From the NCBI RefSeq assembly GCF_050003625.1, contig NC_134400.1, forward strand, positions 55,866,066 through 55,930,065: a DNA stretch of 64,000 bases. Reading direction: 5' to 3'. The notes beneath the pieces were generated by a model. That model searched no databases and was not told where the DNA came from. It saw only the letters and a list, made by a program, of their open reading frames with translations. The position numbers and the translations under genes were made by a program. This DNA is from Haematobia irritans (taxonomy: Eukaryota; Arthropoda; Insecta; Diptera; Muscidae). Positions within the stretch are counted from its first letter, which is position 1. The number at the start of each line of letters is the position of its first letter. Below are positions 57,325 to 64,000 of the stretch, piece after piece.

Positions 57325-57575
57325 AAAAATATTGTTTGTCTTCAATCACGAAATTAATTGATCCAATTAATTTGTAATTGAAATGTCTTCTATCACAGAA
57401 ATGATAGTATCATGTAAAAAATTAATTGAAATTCAATTAAAAAATTGATATTTTGTGATAGATTTTTGTATCAATTAAAAAATGTGTTGAATCAATTAAA
57501 TTTTTAATTGAATACCATATTTTTTAAAACTCAATTAAGACTAATTGGAAAAATTTTTGTGAATTTTTTCCGGTT
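57325..57575. mobile_element. AATTGA-palindrome element, copy
   Basis: TTCAATCACGAAATTAATTG near 57343 through CACAGAAATGATAGTATC to AATTGGAAAAATTTTTGTG near 57560, diverged at both ends. Confidence 0.65.
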
Positions 57576-57717
57576 TTTACATTCCTCCGGAAAGACATTT
57601 TTGATGCAATTCTCCTTTCTTATTGAGTGATTTTTTTGGAGAGCAAATAAGCTGGAATTTATGACAAGTACTTTTGATTTGATTTAAAAGACAATTTTCT
57701 ATTATTCTATTTTTTTA

Positions 57718-57780
57718 TCACAATGGACTGAATAGTCTAAGTGGGCCTGAAATTTAATCGGGCTGCCACTTTAACCTATT
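57718..57780 (+). repeat. SINE/LINE 3' tail fragment
   Basis: CACAATGGACTGAATAGTC to GGGCTGCCACTTTAACCTA. It carries only the tail shared by SINE and LINE, in plus orientation. Confidence 0.7.
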
Positions 57781-58934
57781 GCAAAAGAAAACTTTGTTTT
57801 CCTAAAACTACGTCCCTCCCAAAAAGAAACTCTTGCGTCAGTGTATTGACTATTCAAGCGATAATGATGTGCCGGAAAAAATTATGAAATGTGACAGTGA
57901 TATTAACAATAAATACATATTTTTGGGTTAATTTTACTACAAAATAAAAATATTTTTAGGATAAAATCCTGATGAATTAAAATGGTTTCTAAAGAACCTC
58001 GTCTTAATACTGACTTCACTACATAGACAATTATGTCAGCAAAATATTAAATTTATTTAAAAAGTTGAAAACGTAACCAATTAAAGGTAACTGATCAGTT
58101 AATAAAATGGCTGAATGTTTTTCTTTTTTTTTAATATTTAAATAAGATTTAGAATATTAATTATACCAAGTTAAATTTTAATTAAATAAATAAATATTTC
58201 CAAATTAAACATTTTGTTCCGAAAAAAAAAAATAATTTCTATATGCATAAATTATATTTTTAAATAAAAGTAAACAATAATATTATATAATAAAAATAAT
58301 ATAAAATAGTAATAAAAAAATTAATAATTGATTACCTCAATTAAACAAATAATTGAGTTTTGAAATCAATTAAATTTTTAATCAACTAATTTTTTTTTTT
58401 ATGGAAAAATTTCCTTAAGGAAAAATTTCTTCCAAATAAATTCTATTTATTATTTAGTTTTTAATTAAAATGTTGTTTTGAATTTCATTTAAAACAATGT
58501 TTATAACCTTGCTTTAAAATTTTATTTCACTAAATTTAGGACACTAAATAATTTTTGAAAATTGCGTCTATCGTATGTTTTTGAAGAAAGGCAAATTTTC
58601 TTTAAAGTAAAGAAAAACAGTTTTAATTTAAAAAAAAATAATCTCTTGATCTTAATCTCAAAATCTTTGGAGCCAAGTAAACTTTTTTTAATGGTAGTAA
58701 AGAACGTAACGAAAACTGATTATATATTTGTTGATTTGAAACTTAACTGACTTTAGTATTAAAAACATTTTTACAAAATTCCTTTTTGGATTTATTTCGA
58801 TTTTATATGCCATTAATAAATTGTACTTTAGTTGAAATCGAAATACATTATCTCTTATAATGCTATTTTTCTGATTTTTCAAAAATTTATTTGTTGGCAT
58901 TCGTTCGTTTGTTATAACCGGGGCACCTTATATA
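57781..58934. other. AT-rich non-coding stretch
   Basis: No recognised gene. CTAAATTTAGGACACTAAAT near 58532 is part of the dispersed family also seen at 3.14 kb. AATTGA-like strings near 58320-58390 may be another worn copy of that family. Confidence 0.4.
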
Positions 58935-59482
58935 CAGTGCCACACATAAGTATTGGCACAACACCCTAAACCATATAGTGGTCAGTATATCTGCGAAAAA
59001 AATGTGCCTACCAGAAATATTGATTTTAAGCTCCATAAAATCTATATCGATCGACTCAGAACCTCCTCCTGAGTTGGTTTAGCCTTTGGTGTCCGTCCGC
59101 CTGACCATGTATTTGTTGCTGGCAGTTTTTAGGCCACTGTTATTAACCGATTTTTATGCAATTTGATACAGTGTTGATGGAAGAATGGGTGAATATAGGT
59201 ACAAATTAGTCCATTTATTGTCTAGACTGCTTGATGCTGTTATCAAACAAAAAGGAATGCCCAACAAGTACTACATCTACCAAAAAAATGTGCCTTTTTT
59301 AATTCTTTATAATTAAAATATTGAAAGAAAAACAAAAATCTAAAATAAAAAATTAATTAGATTCTTAATGCATTTACAATCCAAATTAGACAAGTTTTTA
59401 ATATAAAAAAGCTTCATATCACTTTTAACATGTGGTTTTTAAACAAAATTGTATGGTGTGCCAATACTTATGAGCGTCACTG
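58935..59482. mobile_element. 548-bp Tc1-type MITE
   Basis: The left CAGTGCCACACATAAGTATT and the right AATACTTATGAGCGTCACTG are imperfect inverted repeats of about 26 bp, flanked by TA at 58933-58934 and 59483-59484. The interior contains a piece resembling the D2 repeat (TCGACTCAGAACCTCCTCC, GTGTCCGTCCGCCTG). No transposase. Confidence 0.75.
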
Positions 59483-60889
59483 TATGTGTTCTACTGGTAC
59501 TAATTTATAAATATGTATATGCTTCCACACTGAAAAAAGCATGTCCGGTTCGAAAGATTTTGTCTTTACTTTAACAACGTTGGTATTGATTCTGAGCCAA
59601 AGAAGCGGAGAGTACAAGTAAGGATAGTTTTAAAACACAATTCTCTTTTAAATTTGGGTTTTGTGTACTAGGAAGCAAATTTTAATTTTTCGTTTTTTCA
59701 GCTTTTTTTCTTCATATGCCATCAAAGTCCCTTAAAAGTGAGTTAACGACAACTTTATTTTCCAAATGTAGACTCGACTTCCGGTAGAATTTATGCTATG
59801 TTTCAAAAACGTCTTTAAAATAAAGTGTTGAAAAACATGTCCTATTTTTGGACGATTTATTGCTTTGTGGTCAAGATGCAAAAAGACAACAAATTTAAAA
59901 ACAATTTCATTAATTTTCAAGAATTTTTCTGAATTATTAAAGTCAAGTTGACCTTAGCCTAAAAATGTTTTCTTTCATGTTATGATAACCATTTTCAAGT
60001 CAAATCACCCAATTGTAAGGATAATACGACTTCATTGAAAAGTTTATCGACTTTTGGATAAGGAAATAAACTTTATATTATAGAAATGCGTCTTCTTTGC
60101 TAAGCAAAATTTGCATTCGTATTTTAAGGACATGAAATCTTTGACTTTGCTCTTAACAATTATACTATTTCAAATTATACCCTAAAAATTTTAAAATCCC
60201 ATTTTATCCGTTTTCCTCTTAGGATTTAAAGTTTACGCCAAAAATAAAAATAATTTGTCACTGGTTTAGTCTACCTACAATTTATTTTGATAAAATCTCC
60301 AGTTTGCTAATAGGGTGGGAAATTCTGCTTTGATGTTGCGATTCATTAGAGAATATGTATTTCGCTTTTTATTTAGCATGAAACGTATGAAAGAAGTACA
60401 CAAATTTTGTATGTATATCTTTTTAACGAACATCATCATTATCTGCATTTAATGAAACAAGTATCAAATTCACTATTCAATGGTTCCATTTGAGATATTA
60501 ACGAGGAAAAGACTTCTTCGGGGTTGGATTGGGATATATGTTTTTTTCAGTAGAGAAGTATAAATGAGCAGAACTCTAGATTCGATATTTTTATTCAAAC
60601 TGAAACAAGTACATACTTAATCACAAAGATTATGCTGTATTCAAAAATGTGTTTCTTTGCTTTAAAGAGACTTTGCCTTATTTTAAAGACATGCGGAGGG
60701 CGCATATTTCAGAGATTCGTGTCCTAAATTTAACGAAAGGCGAATTTAAAGCAACTATTATGACTTGTCTTTAAATTAAGAATTCAAAAAAGCACAAATT
60801 GAATAATCTTTTATCATCATATTAATGTAGTCTTTGTTTAATTTTTCATTGTATTTTTGATATTCGCCTTTGATATTTACGTAGCTTCT
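59483..60889. other. AT-rich non-coding stretch with old repeat termini
   Basis: No gene recognised. A CACTGAAAAAAGCATGTCC terminus at 59528 starts an element whose right end was not found. GTCCTAAATTTAACGAAAGG near 60721 is the inverse of the 3.14-kb family. Confidence 0.4.
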
Positions 60890-61359
60890 TTAACCCTTTC
60901 ACTACCGATGTCCACTTATAAGGACATTCGAAAAAGACACCAAATTCTATTTTTCCACTTAGTTTCGATTTATTTCTCGATGTTATTTTAATGTAGAGGC
61001 TTTAATTAAAATAAGCTATAAATATTTTCTATATTGGTGAGCACTAGAAATATATTTTTATAAACTTCTTTAACAATAAACGAAAAATATGAAAATTTGA
61101 GATAATTTTTCTACTGTATGTTTCTAGTAAATAGACATTCATACAAAAACTATAGCTGATAATTTTTCGGGTTTTTTATGTATTTTTTTCTCACACTTTG
61201 AAAGATATTATAGGCCAAATAGCGCTTATTTTCGTAACGCCATTTGGTCACAATTCAAGAATCAAGTTTTTAGAACAAGCTCATATAGCTCTTGAAGTAA
61301 TAGAGGTAGGTTCTCAAAATTAAAATTTTTGTTCTACATGCTGTTAATACTAGTAAAAA
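60890..61359 (+). mobile_element. piggyBac-type MITE, right end displaced by a LINE
   Basis: It begins TTAACCCTTTCACTACCGA at 60890, preceded by other DNA, and follows the 3.17-kb copy to TAGTAAAAA at 61359. The last 56 bp of the family, including the right inverted repeat and TTAA, are replaced by LINE sequence. GTCC and GGAC near 60910-60928 form a small internal hairpin. Confidence 0.65.
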
Positions 61360-62366
61360 CTAGCGTGGATTCAGGTTTGCTCTCGAAACGACAGCATGCA
61401 TACTCGAAGGGCAGGTCTACTGAGACCGCATTGCATGAACTGGTCAGCTTTATTGAAAGCTCACTAACTGTCAAAGAATACACAATCGTGGCGTTTCTAG
61501 ACATCGAAGGGGCGTTCAATAATGTCCATCCAAGCTCGATATTAAATGGACTGACAACTCTGAATGTTGATCCAGGTATACTTAGGCTGTTAGACGAACT
61601 TCTAATGAAGAGACGTATTTCAGCCACACTAGGGCAAGCAAACATACAAAGGTATGTGAACAGAGGCACTCCCCAAGGAGGAGTTCTATCACCTCTTCTT
61701 TGGAATGTTGCTATAAACAACCTTCTGGTTTCTCTAGAAAAAGAAAGGATAAAAGTGGTGGCATACGCAGATGATGTGGCGCTAGCAGTCAGGGGAAAAT
61801 TCCCATCCACAATCAGAGATATTATACAGAGAGCTCTCCGGATGACTGAGAAATGGGCGAAAGATAATGGTCTTGGTGTAAATCCAGCAAAGACAGAAAT
61901 AGTCATGTACTGCAAAGATCGCAAAACTCCCACGGTTATGCCCATTTCCTTAGGGGGTACTGAAATTCCCTTTGGTGATTGTGCAAAATACCTTGGCGTT
62001 ATTTTGGACAGGAAGCTGAATTTTAGGCTTTATATTGAAGAGAGGGCGAGAAAAGCAACGGTAGCTTTGTACTCGTGCAAAAAGGCAATAGGGAAAAAGT
62101 GGGGACTAAGACCAAAAATTGTGCATTGGCTATACACGGCAGTGGTTAGACCTATAATGCTATATGGTGTTGTAGTCTGGTGGCCGGCACTTCAGAAACC
62201 GACTTGTTTAGATAAAGTTCAGCGTATGGCGAGCTTATGTATCTCAGGCGCATTTAGTAAGACAGGAACAGACTCCCTTAATGTCATGCTACATCTATTG
62301 CCTTTAGACATTTTGGCCAAACAGTCAGCTGCAACAACGGCTGTGCGGTTGCGCGAGCTATCGCTG
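61360..62366 (+). CDS. LINE ORF2, reverse transcriptase part (5'-truncated, interrupted)
   Basis: The reverse transcriptase copies element RNA at the nicked target. The visible order is SKRQHAYSKGRSTETALHEL (entry of the RT core), FLDIEGAFNNV (first catalytic Asp), TPQGGVLSPLLWN, then VVAYADDVALAV (YADD, second and third Asp), LGVNPAKTEIV and KYLGVILDRKLNF (thumb). The endonuclease and the first RT blocks are missing, so this is a 5'-truncated insertion. The open frame extends left into the MITE (61329) only by chance. The C-terminal part breaks off at a MITE inserted after codon 62364-62366 and resumes at 62884. Confidence 0.9.
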
Positions 62367-62881
62367 CACTCAAAAAAAAGTGAACTCTCTATTTCACTAA
62401 AGCCAATTTAACTTTATCATAGTTCATGGAATTATTATGTTTGGAGAAAGTTGCCTTTACTTTAATAATTTTTTGTTTACGTTAGTTAAATTAACTAAAA
62501 TCGAGGAAAAAATATACTCAAATGAAGCATAAAGATTAACTAAATTCGTGTATTCCACAAAATAGTTCAGAATTTCTTTAAATTTGTAAATTTTACCAAA
62601 AAGGCGTCCATCATGAACTTCGTATGTCACTAAAGACATTCTTGCAATTTTGAACTCCAAGTTTTTCCTTCAAACTACAAAATTTTCTTTAACAAGTGAA
62701 AAAACTTAGTTATGTCTAATAAATTTTCTCGAATTTGTCGAAAAATATTTACTTATTTTTATGACATCGGCGTGATGCCAACGTTTGTAATACTGTTTAG
62801 TTAAAATTTTCTACAAATATTCAAAATTTTCTAAAATTAACCGAAAGTTATCTTCCTGGTGGGTTCACTGTTTTTTCAGTG
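62367..62881. mobile_element. 515-bp MITE (CACT...AGTG ends) inside LINE ORF2
   Basis: The left end CACTCAAAAAAAAGTGAAC and the right end GTTCACTGTTTTTTCAGTG are imperfect inverted repeats. TG flanks both sides (62365-62366 and 62882-62883). Removing the element and one TG restores one frame. The termini recall CACTA/CMC-type DNA transposons with short target duplications and the 51.9-kb element. Confidence 0.75.
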
Positions 62882-62883
62882 TG

Positions 62884-63900
62884 TGGTCGGAAAAAATGTA
62901 CGGTCATAGTTCGGTCCTCAAAGTAATGCCAGATGTGCCTAACGTAGTGGATTACACCCTGGCAAAACCACTTTCCGACAAAAAGTTTGAAACTCTAATT
63001 CCCAACAGTGAGGCGTGGTGTACACAGACCCCGGGGAATAAAAGATATATAGATTTCTATACTGATGGCTCAAAATTGAATGGACAAGTGGGGTTCGGAG
63101 TATATTCTAAAGATCTGGAAATTCGAATAGCGAAAAGATTACCTAATCACTGTAGTGTTTTTCAGGCTGAAATATTGGCAATAAGAGAGGTGGTGAATTG
63201 GCTGAGAAGTAATGTTCCAACAAATATTGGCATTAATATATACTCAGACAGTCAACCTGCAATAAAATCCTTGGACTCTGTGTTCCTTAACTCAAAAACG
63301 GCCATAGACTGCCGCAAATCTCTCAACGAGATGGCTGAGCAGTACAATATTCACCTAATATGGGTGCCTGGTCATAGGAACATACCGGGGAACTGTGAAG
63401 CAGATGTGTTAGCAAGGCTAGGAACTACCTTACATATTCCAGGGGAACTAGAATCTGTTGGTATGCCTCTGGCCACCTGCAAGCTCTTACTGCGTGAGAA
63501 GGCTGTTATGATGGCCAATATTCGATGGGAAAATTGCAAGGGTTGTAACGACACCAAGCAAATATGGCCCCATTTAAACTTAAACCGCACACTAGATATG
63601 CTAGTGTTCTCAAGGCGTCAGATAGCACTCCTAATATCTGCTATAACGGGTCGCTGCCTGATAGGCGAATTTGCAAAAACTATAGGTGCGAAGTATAATG
63701 ACTATTGTATAAGCTGTCATGACGTGGAGGAAAAGGAATCAATTAAACACATCTTGTGTGAGTGTCCTGCTTTTTGTGTAAGGCGTAAGCGAATTTTAGG
63801 AGTATATAGCTTTAGATTACTGGCTGACCTGGAAAACGTTAACTTAAGCAGTTTGTTAATGTTTTTGGAGCAATCTGGTTGGTTCCACAAAAGTAAATAA
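62884..63900 (+). CDS. LINE ORF2, RNase H and C-terminal part
   Basis: Downstream half of the same ORF2, same strand, in frame once the intervening MITE is removed. It holds an RNase H domain that degrades the RNA strand during copying. Visible active-site residues are the Asp in FYTDGSKL, the Glu in FQAEILAI, the Asp in YSDSQPAI and the last Asp in EADVLARLG. A CISC then HILCECP zinc-binding motif is near the end. A C-terminal RNase H places the family with LOA or I rather than Jockey elements. It ends with a TAA at 63898-63900, so the C-terminus is intact. Confidence 0.88.
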   Translation, partial: WSEKMYGHSSVLKVMPDVPNVVDYTLAKPLSDKKFETLIPNSEAWCTQTPGNKRYIDFYTDGSKLNGQVGFGVYSKDLEIRIAKRLPNHCSVFQAEILAIREVVNWLRSNVPTNIGINIYSDSQPAIKSLDSVFLNSKTAIDCRKSLNEMAEQYNIHLIWVPGHRNIPGNCEADVLARLGTTLHIPGELESVGMPLATCKLLLREKAVMMANIRWENCKGCNDTKQIWPHLNLNRTLDMLVFSRRQIALLISAITGRCLIGEFAKTIGAKYNDYCISCHDVEEKESIKHILCECPAFCVRRKRILGVYSFRLLADLENVNLSSLLMFLEQSGWFHKSK

Positions 63901-64000
63901 TAGAGAAGGTTCAGTGGTTAAGACTAGAAGTGCCCATATGTAATAGGTACTTTTAGTTAAATGTGGTATCACAATGGACTGAATAGTCTAAGTGAGCCTG
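63901..64000 (+). other. LINE 3' UTR, matching the SINE tail
   Basis: From 63962 to the window edge, 39 bases are identical to the SINE tail at 52401-52439 (reverse complement). This is the region recognised by the LINE reverse transcriptase in SINE-LINE partnerships. The expected AACCTAACC end lies beyond the window. Confidence 0.85.

Noticed and set aside
61334..61945. Minus-strand 203-codon ORF opposite the RT
   Set aside because: Antisense shadow of the reverse transcriptase frame.

Overview
The window is AT-rich nuclear DNA of an insect, most likely a calyptrate or muscid fly of the Musca/Stomoxys/Haematobia type. The evidence is the LINE, SINE, Tc1/mariner, piggyBac-type and P-like repeats typical of higher Diptera, fly-type splice sites, and no bacterial-style gene packing. 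No complete, recognisable host protein-coding gene is present. Most of the 64 kb is a layered graveyard of transposable elements in unique AT-rich DNA. It is either intergenic or, more speculatively, a very long intron: a 5'-UTR-like exon ends in a splice donor near 21.36 kb on the plus strand.

Layout. 0-2.4 kb: head of a LOA/I-type LINE on the minus strand (ORF1 and the start of ORF2). 3.2-4.1 kb: a TTAA/CCCTTT-ended piggyBac-type MITE followed by a decayed LINE ORF1 fragment. 4.8-5.1 kb: two tRNA-derived (pol III type) heads. 5.7-8.5 kb: two related hairpin-headed repeats with about 153-bp internal repeats, one carrying a Tc1-type MITE. 8.5-10.8 kb: a decayed P-element-like transposase. 11.3-12.7 kb: two decayed LINE 5' ends, one split by a mariner-type element. 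13-19.7 kb: many small TIR elements, plus a possible small spliced gene for a signal-peptide protein at 16.5-16.8 kb. 20.6-21.4 kb: candidate 5'-UTR exon. 26.3-33.6 kb: a 3,620-bp head-to-tail duplication with no difference found. 36.4-37.7 kb: a frameshifted DD37E Tc1/mariner element. 41-42.3 kb: a third copy of a hairpin-headed repeat. 42.5-51 kb: higher-complexity non-repeat islands mixed with an AATTGA-palindrome repeat family. 51.9-53.7 kb: a TIR element carrying a tRNA-SINE with a perfect 12-bp target duplication. 58.9-59.5 kb: a Tc1-type MITE. 60.9-64 kb: a second copy of the piggyBac-type MITE, invaded by a 5'-truncated LINE (RT, RNase H) that is itself split by a MITE.

How the parts relate. 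The LINE at the right edge and the SINE at 52.4-52.7 kb share an identical 39-nt stretch near the LINE 3' end, the expected sign of a SINE that borrows its partner LINE's reverse transcriptase. The order of nested insertions can be read in several places (mariner into LINE, SINE into TIR element, MITE into LINE ORF2, LINE into piggyBac-type MITE). Element class names rest on reading motifs and termini by eye; no database search was possible.
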